NCBI GenBank assembly: GCA_016841125.1
Contig: JAENZU010000242.1
Span: 1 to 5,897 of the forward strand
DNA length: 5,897 nt
Source: Melioribacter sp.
GTDB taxonomy: Bacteria; Bacteroidota; Ignavibacteria; Ignavibacteriales; Melioribacteraceae
Direction: 5' to 3'
The notes under the pieces were generated by a model. The model saw only the letters and a program-made list of their open reading frames with translations, was not told where the DNA came from and did no database searches. Below are positions 1 through 5,897 of this stretch, in pieces. The number at the start of each line of letters is the position of its first letter. Position 1 is the stretch's first letter. The position numbers and the translations under genes are program-made.

Positions 1-378
1 CCGATGAGAGAAAATATCAATAGTCTGCTTAGGCGCGAATCAGAATTGATAGCAGACTCGACAATTCCATATCTCCGCGATACCTCCGATCACATGCTGC
101 AGATCTACGAAAACACAGAGGTTCTTCGCGATTCAATAATTACACTGCTGGATATTTATCTATCAAGCGTGAATAACCGTATGAATCAGGTAATGAAAGT
201 ATTAACGCTGATTGCAACTATATTTATACCCCTTACGTTTATTGCCGGTGTTTACGGAATGAACTTCACAAATATGCCCGAATTACACTGGAAATACGGC
301 TACTATGCTGTTCTTTTGGTGATGCTTGTTGTCGGAATTCTGCTTGGCATTTTCTTCAAACGTAAACATTGGCTCTAG
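1..378 (+). CDS. corA: CorA-family Mg2+/divalent metal ion transporter, C-terminal part (5' end outside window)
   Basis: This is the C-terminal part of a CorA-type channel, which carries Mg2+ (in some members Co2+ or Ni2+) across the cytoplasmic membrane as a homopentamer. The frame is open from base 1, whose first codon is Pro in a P-M-R-E context typical of the helix leading to the pore, so the true start lies upstream. Visible in order are the long cytoplasmic stalk helix ending in N-R-M-N-Q-V-M-K, a first membrane helix (about 195-255), the Y-G-M-N-F signature (GMN codons at 256-264), the periplasmic loop with M-P-E-L, a second membrane helix (about 300-355), and a short basic tail K-R-K-H-W-L. 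GMN is the ion-selectivity signature of the family, and MPEL is a common companion. The gene ends in two consecutive TAG codons (376-381). The truncation is only the window edge. No regulatory site is visible for it. Confidence 0.95.
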   Translation, partial: PMRENINSLLRRESELIADSTIPYLRDTSDHMLQIYENTEVLRDSIITLLDIYLSSVNNRMNQVMKVLTLIATIFIPLTFIAGVYGMNFTNMPELHWKYGYYAVLLVMLVVGILLGIFFKRKHWL

Positions 379-473
379 TAGAAAATTTTTTCCCTTTTAG
401 AATTAGCAAAAATAATTAAGTTTTATTCCACCCAAATAGTTAGTTTATATAAATAATAAAATGCAGGAATGTT
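379..473 (+). other. AT-rich gap between corA and the histidine kinase; possible weak promoter
   Basis: This 95-nt gap is very AT-rich. I find no good terminator hairpin after corA. The only self-complementary piece, GAAAA-TT-TTTTC near 382-393, has a loop too tight to count. A TATATAAA stretch at 446-453 could act as a -10 element, but no convincing -35 precedes it and the leader would be very short. The kinase may therefore be read from its own weak promoter or by read-through from corA. The sequence does not decide between these. Confidence 0.3.
465..473 (+). promoter_or_regulatory. Ribosome binding site that decides a TTG start
   Basis: An AGGA at 465-468 lies 5 nt upstream of TTG at 474, a suitable spacing. 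The reading frame of the kinase is closed by TAA at 450-452. Between that stop and 474 it contains no ATG or GTG. The first in-frame ATG is about codon 64, inside the first PAS domain. The nearby ATG at 461 is in another frame, stops after seven codons (TAA 482-484), and has no purine-rich site before it. TTG 474 is the best-supported start. Confidence 0.6.
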
Positions 474-2471
474 TTGCCATCTAATGATTCAATTCTTGAA
501 GAACTAAAGCTTCTGAGAGAAGAAAACAAAGAACTTAAACAAAGGGAAGCCGAGCACAAAGCAACGCTCGAGCAGTTAGAAAAAACCAGCCTGGAATACA
601 AAACCCTTTTTGAAAATACGGGAACAGCCACAGTAATTTTCGATGATGCAAAGACCATTAAAATGTGCAATAGGAAATTCGCTGAACTTGCTGGTCTCCC
701 GGTAAAAGAAATAATAGGTAAAAATTGGGAAATTTTTGTTTCAGAAAAGGACAAAGTGAGGCTGGATGAAAATCACCGGCTTCGTACTACCGATCCCGAT
801 ATTCCGCCCCAAAATTATGAGTTTGAATTTGTTGATTCAAAAGGGGGCAAAAAAAATATTTATATTGAAATTGTCCGTATCGAAAACTCGGATCAAAGAA
901 TAGCTTCATTACTCGATATCACCTGGCTCAAAAATACGGATTCTGAATTGAAGGAAAGCCTAAAGCAGCTTGAAGCGATAACTGCCAGCATTCCGAATAT
1001 AATTTGGAAAGCAGAAGTTGACTCCGAGGGCCAATTTACTAACACATATATATCGGAATCCATAAATGATCTATTAGGTTATTCTCCTAATTCTTTCGGA
1101 CACAATTGGAGCAAATATTTCAATCTAATATTGCCGAAATACCTCCCGCAAATAATGGAAAAATTCCGGGAAGGTTTCAAAAACGTAGGCAAGACAATCT
1201 CTTTCGTTTATGAAATAAAGAAAGCGAATGGTGAAATTGCATGGTTTTCATCAAGCGGCAGAGCCTTTTATGAAAATGGAATAATGAAAATTTATGGTTC
1301 CAATATTGAAATTACAAAGAGTAAAAAAATGGAGGAAGCATTAAAGGAAAGCGAAGAAAAATATAGAGGCTTTCTTGAAAATGCGACCGAGGCAATTTTA
1401 TTGACGGACGAGGATGGAAATATAATTGAGTGGAACCGGGCAATGGAAATATTATCCGCAATTCCCAAAGAGGAGGCACTAAATAGAAAATTGTGGGATA
1501 TTCAATTCCAACTCACCATTCCCGAATATAAAACCGATGAAATTTTTAGTTCAATAAAGACTAAACTAGTTCAATTTTATAAAGACGGCAACATTCATTT
1601 TCCTTCTAAAAATTACGAAATTAAAATTTATGCAGCCGGCAAGATAAAAGATGTTCTACAGTCATCATTTATTATAAAAACATCATCCGGTTATAGACTT
1701 GCAAGTATTTCCTGGGAAATTACCGAAAGGAACAAATTAAAGGGTGAACTCGAAAAAACAAACAAGCAGTTGAAAACCTTTACAAGACATATTCAGATTC
1801 TAATTGAAGAAGAGAAGAGGTACGCCGCACAGGAGATTCATGATAAGCTTGGTCAGGGGCTTTCTGCACTTAAAATTGATCTGATGAGAGTAAATAATAA
1901 TGTTGCAAATTCTGATAAAAAAGTAATTAAAAGTTTATCAGAAATGAAAGATTTGATTGATGATCTGATTACCATTCATCATCGGATAGTTATGAATTTG
2001 AGACCCGGAATGCTGGATGATTTAGGAATAGGAACTGCTTTAGGCTGGTACGCTAAGGAAATGTCCGAGCAATATAAAACCAATATAGTACTAACTACAA
2101 GTCCTGAAGAACTTAAAATACCTGAACCATATTCAACCGAATGCTTTAGAATAGCACAAGAAGCTATTAAAATTTCTGCAATAAATTCGAATTCGGAAAA
2201 TGTTGAAGTGATGCTCTGGCTGGAAAAAAATATAATTTTCTTAACTGTCCGGGATGATGGAGAAAGTGCAAAGGAAGAAAAATCGAACTCTGCTAATTCA
2301 GTTGTATTGTTGGATATTAAAGAGAGAGTTTCTGCACTAATGGGTGATATGAATTTTTCCGAAAAAACCAACAAAGGCAGATCGATAAAAATAAGAATCC
2401 CGATAAATGAAAACCTGACAGACCGATTTGAGAAAACGGTTAAAAATTTTAGAATAACAAACCCGCAATAG
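474..2471 (+). CDS. Three-PAS orphan sensor histidine kinase (HisKA_3 type) with degenerate ATP-binding domain
   Basis: This is a 665-residue sensory transduction protein without signal peptide or membrane helices, so probably cytoplasmic. Order: coiled coil (about 5-40), PAS1 (about 41-155), PAS2 (about 167-285, ending in a PAC-like I-E-I-T-K-S-K), PAS3 (about 297-420), a connecting helix (416-450), a HisKA_3 dimerisation/phospho-acceptor segment with E-I-H-D-K-L-G-Q (predicted phospho-His H456), and a C-terminal HATPase_c fold (about 555-645). Kinases of this NarX/LiaS/DesK-like class normally pair with NarL/FixJ-type response regulators, but none is in the window. The oddity is the catalytic domain. 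Q562-E563-A564 is kept, but the N-box Asn position is I567. D594 and G596 of the G1 box remain, while the next Gly is S598. The G2 glycines are V611 and D614. The usual Gly-Thr near the end reads G635-R636. It may be a pseudokinase, a phosphatase, a heterodimer partner or a divergent active enzyme. The PAS ligands are unknown. The frame is intact, so this is not simple pseudogene decay. Confidence 0.88.
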   Translation: MPSNDSILEELKLLREENKELKQREAEHKATLEQLEKTSLEYKTLFENTGTATVIFDDAKTIKMCNRKFAELAGLPVKEIIGKNWEIFVSEKDKVRLDENHRLRTTDPDIPPQNYEFEFVDSKGGKKNIYIEIVRIENSDQRIASLLDITWLKNTDSELKESLKQLEAITASIPNIIWKAEVDSEGQFTNTYISESINDLLGYSPNSFGHNWSKYFNLILPKYLPQIMEKFREGFKNVGKTISFVYEIKKANGEIAWFSSSGRAFYENGIMKIYGSNIEITKSKKMEEALKESEEKYRGFLENATEAILLTDEDGNIIEWNRAMEILSAIPKEEALNRKLWDIQFQLTIPEYKTDEIFSSIKTKLVQFYKDGNIHFPSKNYEIKIYAAGKIKDVLQSSFIIKTSSGYRLASISWEITERNKLKGELEKTNKQLKTFTRHIQILIEEEKRYAAQEIHDKLGQGLSALKIDLMRVNNNVANSDKKVIKSLSEMKDLIDDLITIHHRIVMNLRPGMLDDLGIGTALGWYAKEMSEQYKTNIVLTTSPEELKIPEPYSTECFRIAQEAIKISAINSNSENVEVMLWLEKNIIFLTVRDDGESAKEEKSNSANSVVLLDIKERVSALMGDMNFSEKTNKGRSIKIRIPINENLTDRFEKTVKNFRITNPQ

Positions 2472-2475
2472 CAAA

Positions 2476-2503
2476 AAACCCCTCTCAAAAATGAAAGGGG
2501 TTT
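2476..2503. terminator. Bidirectional intrinsic terminator between convergent genes
   Basis: An inverted repeat AAACCCCT...AGGGGTTT forms a stem of about 11 positions (2476-2486 with 2493-2503), with one C/A mismatch (2484/2495) and a 6-nt loop. It lies 4 nt after the kinase stop and 24 nt beyond the lipoprotein stop, between converging genes. Read on the minus strand, the GGGG arm runs into six T residues (complement of 2473-2478), a strong terminator form. On the plus strand the T tract is TTTATT, weaker but plausible. Confidence 0.8.
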
Positions 2504-2527
2504 ATTAAAACTAAAACCAATTTAATT

Positions 2528-4420
2528 TTAATTCAGAAGATCTACCATCGCAGTTAGTTCATCAACAATTGCATCGGTGCTTCCGGCGTAACCAACACTT
2601 TTAAAACGAATATTTCCGTCCGGACCGATAATAAATTTTGTGGGTATGCCGGAGACTTTAAAACTTTCAATAACTTTATTATCAGTATCCATTAAAACCT
2701 GAAACGGATAATTATTATCTTCAATAAATTTTTTGGCGTTTGCCTCTTTGTCATCAACTCTTTCCCATGAGTTAACGAAAAAGAATTTTACCTTTTCACC
2801 GTCTCCCAACTTTTCAATTGATTTGTTCATTCCAGGAAAAGACATTCTGCACGGTCCGCACCATGTAGCCCAAAAATCAATTATAACTGTTTTCCCTTTA
2901 TAATCCGCAAGTGAAACTTGATTACCGTTGAGATCGGTCAATGTAAATTGAGGTGCCGGTTCGTTTATCATTTCCTTTTCAAGTTTAGCCTTCAATTCTT
3001 TTTCGGCTTCGGCTTCAAATTCAGATAAATATTCTTCAAATCCTTCTTCACTTCCGGTGGTATTGGTATAAGCAGCTTTTAGGTTTTCTTTAATCGCCTC
3101 GCTCCCATTTCCGTTAACAATAAATTTTTCGGCTTCGGATTTAAGTTTACTGAAATTTTCGGTAGCCGCAAGAGCATCAATATAAAGCTCATTTACCTCT
3201 TGAGTTTCACCTTCGGTATATTTTACGGCTTCGGAGAGGGGTTCAACTGCATCCGCCGGTTTATCCAATTTCATCAGCGACTTTCCGTAAGCAAACAAAT
3301 TCATTCCAGTATACCATTTAAAGTTTTCTTTCCATTCTTCTTCGGTCATACTTTTAGGTTTTTCGCCTTTGGGATTTTCAACTTCTGCCAATGAACGATC
3401 TTTACCAATTTGCGAAATATCTAATGCCAACTGCGGATCACCATCTTCATCCAGAATAGAATTTGCAACTGCATAAAATCTGTAAAGTGATACTTTACCG
3501 CTATTCTCTTTTATAAAGTCGGCTGCCAGCTGAAATTTTTTCTCCGAGCGGTATTGATTTGCTACCAGGTCATAAACATTTTCAAGATATTCGCTGTTAG
3601 GAAATTTTTCATCGAATTCTTTAACCATCTGTTTCTTTTTGTCAATATCTTTTTCTTCGTAAATATTGCGGTACATTTGATTTTGAACAAAATCACCGGC
3701 AGGGTATTTCTCTAAAATTACATCTTCAAATTTTTTCGCAGTTTCGCTTTCGCCAATGGTACCATACCAGGTTGAAAGCAGAACAAGATCATCTTCCGAT
3801 GGATCTTCTTTTTGAGCAACTTGATCCAAAATATTTTTAATTTCACCATAGGCATCGGCTTTCTTTTCACGGTCCAAAGCAATAAAATAATTTTTTAGAT
3901 GATCAAACTTTAACTCCGGTTTTTGTTCGAATGCCTGCTGATACAATTTAATGGCGCGTTCTCTGTCAACTTCCAGATCCGCATTTCTTCCCCAATTAAC
4001 GTATGCACCTGCCAATCCGGCAACTGCTTCCGGCAGAGGATTCCCTTTATCATCCTTCATTTGAACGATATAACCTTCTCCGTCATTATTGTCTGTAGTT
4101 TCACCGCTTTTTAATTTTACGATAACACCATAAGTTTCGTTATCAGTAGGAATTTCAGCTTTCCAGCCGTTAGAATATTTTGATAACTCTTTACTCTCGG
4201 CAGAGAGCAGGTCGTTTCCGAACTTGTAATAGATCATTTCAACTTCTTCTGCACCGGCAAGATCGGTTTCAGATAAGTTGAACATCAACGTCAATTGATC
4301 ACCCGGTTTGGGATTTACAGGTTCGTAAACAAAACGTTCTGTAATCTCCTCCGGACCACAGGCAGTTAAGAAAATTAGTGTGAGCAGAATTGCTATAGTT
4401 AAAATTTGTTTCTTGAACAT
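2528..4420 (-). CDS. Lipoprotein with helical-repeat region and C-terminal TlpA/ResA-like thioredoxin domain
   Basis: This is a 630-residue envelope lipoprotein, probably a thiol:disulfide oxidoreductase. The N-terminus M-F-K-K plus a hydrophobic stretch ends in lipobox L-T-A-C with lipidated C21. Residues 25-125 look beta-rich (Ig-like, uncertain). Residues about 130-470 are mostly helical and charged, with TPR-like segments such as A-I-K-L-Y-Q-Q-A-F-E-Q-K-P and P-A-D-A-V-E-P-L-S-E-A. From about 485 to the end is an AhpC-TSA/Redoxin-type thioredoxin fold: N-E-P-A-P-Q-F opening, W-C-G-P-C active site (C521, C524) and cis-proline motif G-I-P (P593). The protein has only three cysteines: the lipid anchor and the active pair. 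TlpA/ResA relatives reduce disulfides in exported proteins such as apocytochrome c or act in oxidative protection; the substrate here is unknown. Usual TlpA proteins are about 150-200 residues, so the 460-residue front end is distinctive. The start is supported by AGAGAGGA (4425-4432), 4 nt before ATG. The pirin gene lies 82 nt upstream on the same strand. Confidence 0.9.
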   Translation of the reverse strand: MFKKQILTIAILLTLIFLTACGPEEITERFVYEPVNPKPGDQLTLMFNLSETDLAGAEEVEMIYYKFGNDLLSAESKELSKYSNGWKAEIPTDNETYGVIVKLKSGETTDNNDGEGYIVQMKDDKGNPLPEAVAGLAGAYVNWGRNADLEVDRERAIKLYQQAFEQKPELKFDHLKNYFIALDREKKADAYGEIKNILDQVAQKEDPSEDDLVLLSTWYGTIGESETAKKFEDVILEKYPAGDFVQNQMYRNIYEEKDIDKKKQMVKEFDEKFPNSEYLENVYDLVANQYRSEKKFQLAADFIKENSGKVSLYRFYAVANSILDEDGDPQLALDISQIGKDRSLAEVENPKGEKPKSMTEEEWKENFKWYTGMNLFAYGKSLMKLDKPADAVEPLSEAVKYTEGETQEVNELYIDALAATENFSKLKSEAEKFIVNGNGSEAIKENLKAAYTNTTGSEEGFEEYLSEFEAEAEKELKAKLEKEMINEPAPQFTLTDLNGNQVSLADYKGKTVIIDFWATWCGPCRMSFPGMNKSIEKLGDGEKVKFFFVNSWERVDDKEANAKKFIEDNNYPFQVLMDTDNKVIESFKVSGIPTKFIIGPDGNIRFKSVGYAGSTDAIVDELTAMVDLLN

Positions 4421-4464
4421 TTATTCCTCTCTAATTCTAAAGGTTTTATATTTGTGTAAATATA

Positions 4465-4492
4465 ATAATAAATGTTTTTAATCCCGAACCAA
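4465..4492 (-). promoter_or_regulatory. Possible promoter for the TlpA-like lipoprotein gene
   Basis: In the 82-nt gap upstream of the lipoprotein gene, the minus strand reads TTGGTT (complement of 4487-4492), 16 nt, then TATTAT (complement of 4465-4470). The -10 matches TATAAT at 5 of 6 positions, and the -35 matches at only 3 of 6. The surrounding sequence is so AT-rich that chance matches are expected, and the lineage may use a different consensus. The gap length itself is the better argument for separate transcription. Confidence 0.3.
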
Positions 4493-4508
4493 ATTAGCAT
4501 CGCTAATT
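4492..4508 (-). repeat. Perfect inverted repeat spanning the pirin stop codon
   Basis: AATTAGC-ATC-GCTAATT is a perfect 7-bp stem with a 3-nt loop, and it includes the pirin TAG stop (4503-4505). On the minus strand it is followed by TGGTTCGGGATTAAAAA rather than a T tract, so it is not a standard intrinsic terminator. It could protect the 3' end of the upstream message, weakly attenuate read-through into the lipoprotein gene, or bind a protein. The stem is certain by sequence; the function is a guess. Confidence 0.4.
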
Positions 4509-5207
4509 CATAATTACATCAAAAAGAATAAATTGCGAATCGGCGTCTGCTTTAATTTTCAACTTGGTCTCATCATTGGTTTTAACTGCATCTCCGGTGG
4601 ATAGTTTGATTCCGTTAACGTCCAGTCTTCCTTCAATTAAATAGAGATAAAGACCGCGGTTATCTCTGCCGGAATATTCTAAAGTTTTTTGATCCTCAAG
4701 AAAAGAGATGAACAAATCAGCGTCCTGCTCAATTTTAAGTTCACCGTTTTGATCTGAACTTCCAACAATCTTTTGAAGCTTGTTAATCCTTTCCGTTATC
4801 GGAAACTTTTTCTGATCATACGATGGTTTAAGTCCGTTCGCATTTGGCAGAAACCAAATTTGCAATAAATGAACACCTTCTTCATTTGAATTGTTAAATT
4901 CGGAATGCATAATTCCGCTGCCGGCAGACATTCTCTGGACTTCACCTTTGCGGATAACTTCCTTAGTTCCGGTACTATCCTCATGAGCGAGTGCACCTTC
5001 TAAAATAATTGTCACAATTTCCATATCGCGATGAGGATGTTTTGGGAATCCTGAACCTGGCAATATCCTGTCGTCGTTTAAGACTCTAATTGGTCCGAAT
5101 CCCATCATTTCGGGATTAAAAAAATTGCTGAATGAAAAACTATGATAGCTTTCCAGCCAGCCGATTTTTGTTTTTCCCCGGTGCTCTGAATTTATTTTTG
5201 TTAACAT
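4503..5207 (-). CDS. Pirin-family bicupin protein (YhhW-like, possible quercetin 2,3-dioxygenase)
   Basis: This 234-residue protein matches the usual length of bacterial pirins such as E. coli YhhW (about 231). The N-terminal cupin carries the complete metal-binding set in the family arrangement: H57 and H59 in K-H-P-H-R-D-M-E, and H101 and E103 in M-H-S-E-F. Other family marks are the W-x-x-S-Y-H-S-F-S-F opening (17-26), G-P-I-R-V-L-N-D-D (38-46) and Q-R-M-S-A-G-S-G-I (91-99). The C-terminal half is the second, metal-free cupin. Pirins are cytosolic, and YhhW oxidises quercetin in vitro; the natural substrate of most bacterial members is unknown, so the dioxygenase activity here is inferred. 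The ATG is 3 nt beyond the DoxX stop, and its weak Shine-Dalgarno (GTGAG, complement of 5214-5218) lies inside the end of the DoxX gene, so translation is probably coupled. Nothing looks truncated. Confidence 0.93.
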   Translation of the reverse strand: MLTKINSEHRGKTKIGWLESYHSFSFSNFFNPEMMGFGPIRVLNDDRILPGSGFPKHPHRDMEIVTIILEGALAHEDSTGTKEVIRKGEVQRMSAGSGIMHSEFNNSNEEGVHLLQIWFLPNANGLKPSYDQKKFPITERINKLQKIVGSSDQNGELKIEQDADLFISFLEDQKTLEYSGRDNRGLYLYLIEGRLDVNGIKLSTGDAVKTNDETKLKIKADADSQFILFDVIMN

Positions 5208-5210
5208 TTT

Positions 5211-5645
5211 TTACTCACTTTTTATATTAAAAAATTTTTCATCTAAACTATATTTACCTGGTCCGCTTAAGAACATAACTATTGAAATAATCAGCAGTGT
5301 AAGTGCAAATTCAATTCCTTTGGGCATAAAGAAACCGCCGGACCAGTGGACAGCAAAAACCGCAACAGCCATTGTAATTGCTGTACCGATTGCCGAAAAT
5401 CTCGTCAATAATCCGATTATCAAAAAAAATCCGCCAAAAAATTCTGCGAATATCGCTAAATATCCCAGCATTGGTGGAATTGCAAGTTTATCTCCCCATG
5501 TCGCAATTGTTGCCTCCAATCCCCTGCCGCCAAACCATCCCATTATTTTTTGGGAACCGTGCGCAAACATCACCGTGCCTAATATTAATCTCAGCAGAAA
5601 AATCTGAAATGAATAATTTCCGAATGATTTAATTAAAAATTTCAT
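5211..5645 (-). CDS. DoxX-family integral membrane protein
   Basis: This 144-residue, four-helix membrane protein has the usual length of bacterial DoxX-family proteins. Helices are about 14-34, 58-80, 83-103 and 110-127. Between the first two is the family signature F-A-H-G-S-Q-K-I-M-G-W-F-G-G-R-G (27-42). DoxX was named from an archaeal thiosulfate:quinone oxidoreductase subunit, but most bacterial members (CatD, MhqP, YphA types) have no proven reaction and are linked to redox or quinone/aromatic stress. Placement between a MarR-type regulator and a pirin gene fits that theme. The start is well supported: minus-strand AGGAAGGTGA (complement of 5653-5662) lies 7 nt before ATG and strongly resembles the anti-Shine-Dalgarno complement. 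It is co-directional with pirin (3 nt apart) and follows the regulator by 61 nt. Function beyond family is inference. Confidence 0.92.
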   Translation of the reverse strand: MKFLIKSFGNYSFQIFLLRLILGTVMFAHGSQKIMGWFGGRGLEATIATWGDKLAIPPMLGYLAIFAEFFGGFFLIIGLLTRFSAIGTAITMAVAVFAVHWSGGFFMPKGIEFALTLLIISIVMFLSGPGKYSLDEKFFNIKSE

Positions 5646-5706
5646 TAAAAATTCACCTTCCTTTTATATTAAATATTACGAACTCGAACTAATAAAACAA
5701 ATTTTT
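5646..5706 (-). promoter_or_regulatory. MarR-DoxX gap with candidate operator/promoter elements
   Basis: This 61-nt gap holds a perfect 11-bp palindrome ATATT-A-AATAT (5666-5676) and, next to it, a perfect tandem hexamer CGAACT-CGAACT (5679-5690; AGTTCG twice on the minus strand). On the minus strand, TTTG (complement of 5697-5700), 19 nt and TAATATTT (complement of 5671-5678) loosely resemble the Bacteroidota -33/-7 layout TTTG...TAnnTTTG. MarR proteins commonly bind short AT-rich palindromes near their own operon promoters, so this is a reasonable place for an internal promoter or operator. AT-rich palindromes of this size arise easily by chance. Confidence 0.35.
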
Positions 5707-5897
5707 TTATTCGTGAAGTTTCATAATTGAACTTCCTAATTTCTTCAATAATTTTCCCAATTCAATTTGTTCCCCTTCATCAAGTACGTTCATTAAATCG
5801 GCAACATAGAAGGCATGTTTAGAAAATATTTCGTCGAATAATTCTTGTCCTTTTTTGGTAAGCTGAACAACAATTGCACGCCGATCCTCCTTGCTAT
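5707..5897 (-). CDS. MarR-family transcriptional regulator, C-terminal part (5' end outside window)
   Basis: The last 62 residues of a MarR-type winged-helix regulator are readable on the minus strand, with the stop TAA at 5707-5709. The segment begins S-K-E-D-R-R-A-I-V-V-Q-L-T-K-K-G, the wing of the DNA-binding domain (family pattern D-x-R-x-x-x-V-x-L-T-x-x-G). Two C-terminal helices follow, containing L-D-E-G-E-Q-I-E-L-G-K-L-L-K-K-L, which in MarR proteins form the dimer interface. The recognition helix and N-terminus are beyond the window edge. No cysteine is present in the visible part, so a Cys-based sensor cannot be judged. MarR regulators usually repress their own operon and release DNA on binding phenolic ligands or on oxidation. 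With doxX and pirin directly downstream on the same strand, those are its most likely targets. Confidence 0.88.
   Translation of the reverse strand, partial: SKEDRRAIVVQLTKKGQELFDEIFSKHAFYVADLMNVLDEGEQIELGKLLKKLGSSIMKLHE

Noticed and set aside
379..405. Possible terminator after corA
   Set aside because: The only pairing is GAAAA with TTTTC around a 2-nt loop and no GC-rich stem, which is too weak.
440..754. 104-codon minus-strand open frame opposite the kinase start
   Set aside because: Ser/Phe/Leu-rich shadow of the Lys/Glu-rich coiled coil and PAS1 codons, with no family resemblance.
842..856. G5-C-A8 run inside the kinase gene, considered as a slippage or programmed frameshift site
   Set aside because: The frame is intact and PAS1 continues normally across the run. 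AT-rich genomes contain many such runs.
1979..2488. 169-codon open frame on the minus strand opposite the 3' end of the kinase gene
   Set aside because: It is antisense to a clearly coding domain, its translation is Ser/Ile/Phe-rich with no recognisable motif, and it runs through the terminator hairpin. It is a shadow of the real gene.
3200..4114. Two short plus-strand open frames inside the lipoprotein gene (3200-3394 and 3923-4114)
   Set aside because: Short Phe/Cys/Ile-rich antisense shadows of Glu/Lys-rich codons, without good ribosome binding sites.
4796..4996. 66-codon minus-strand open frame within the pirin gene
   Set aside because: It is an alternative frame of the metal-binding region of pirin and has no independent support.
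5320..5632. Two overlapping plus-strand open frames opposite the DoxX gene
   Set aside because: They lie antisense to a well-supported membrane protein, overlap each other in different frames, and show no domain features.

Overview
The window is AT-rich, densely coded bacterial DNA with six genes, two of them cut by the window ends. The style suggests a member of the Bacteroidota/Chlorobiota/Ignavibacteriota group: a multi-PAS orphan histidine kinase, a large lipoprotein with a C-terminal TlpA-type thioredoxin domain, and short AT-rich gaps. This placement is an inference from gene content; no rRNA or other phylogenetic marker is present.

Layout: (1) 1-378, plus strand: the C-terminal end of a CorA-type Mg2+/divalent-cation channel with its two membrane helices and GMN signature. 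(2) 474-2471, plus strand: a three-PAS, soluble-looking HisKA_3-type histidine kinase. It appears to start at TTG. Its phospho-acceptor motif is intact, but several ATP-binding residues are replaced. (3) About 2476-2503: a hairpin that probably terminates transcription from both sides of the convergent pair. (4) 2528-4420, minus strand: a lipoprotein with a helical-repeat middle and a TlpA/ResA-like WCGPC thioredoxin domain. (5) 4503-5207, minus strand: a pirin-family protein with all four metal ligands. (6) 5211-5645, minus strand: a four-helix DoxX-family membrane protein, 3 nt from the pirin gene. (7) 5707-5897, minus strand: the C-terminal end of a MarR-family regulator, incomplete at the window edge.

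The minus-strand genes read MarR, DoxX, pirin, then the TlpA-like lipoprotein. The first three look like one self-regulated redox or electrophile-stress cassette, and the lipoprotein could be read through from it or use its own promoter in the 82-nt gap. No mobile element, CRISPR array, tRNA or rRNA was seen, and no gap exceeds 300 bases. The most unusual item is the histidine kinase with a degraded catalytic domain. I see no clear evidence of a wholly new system.
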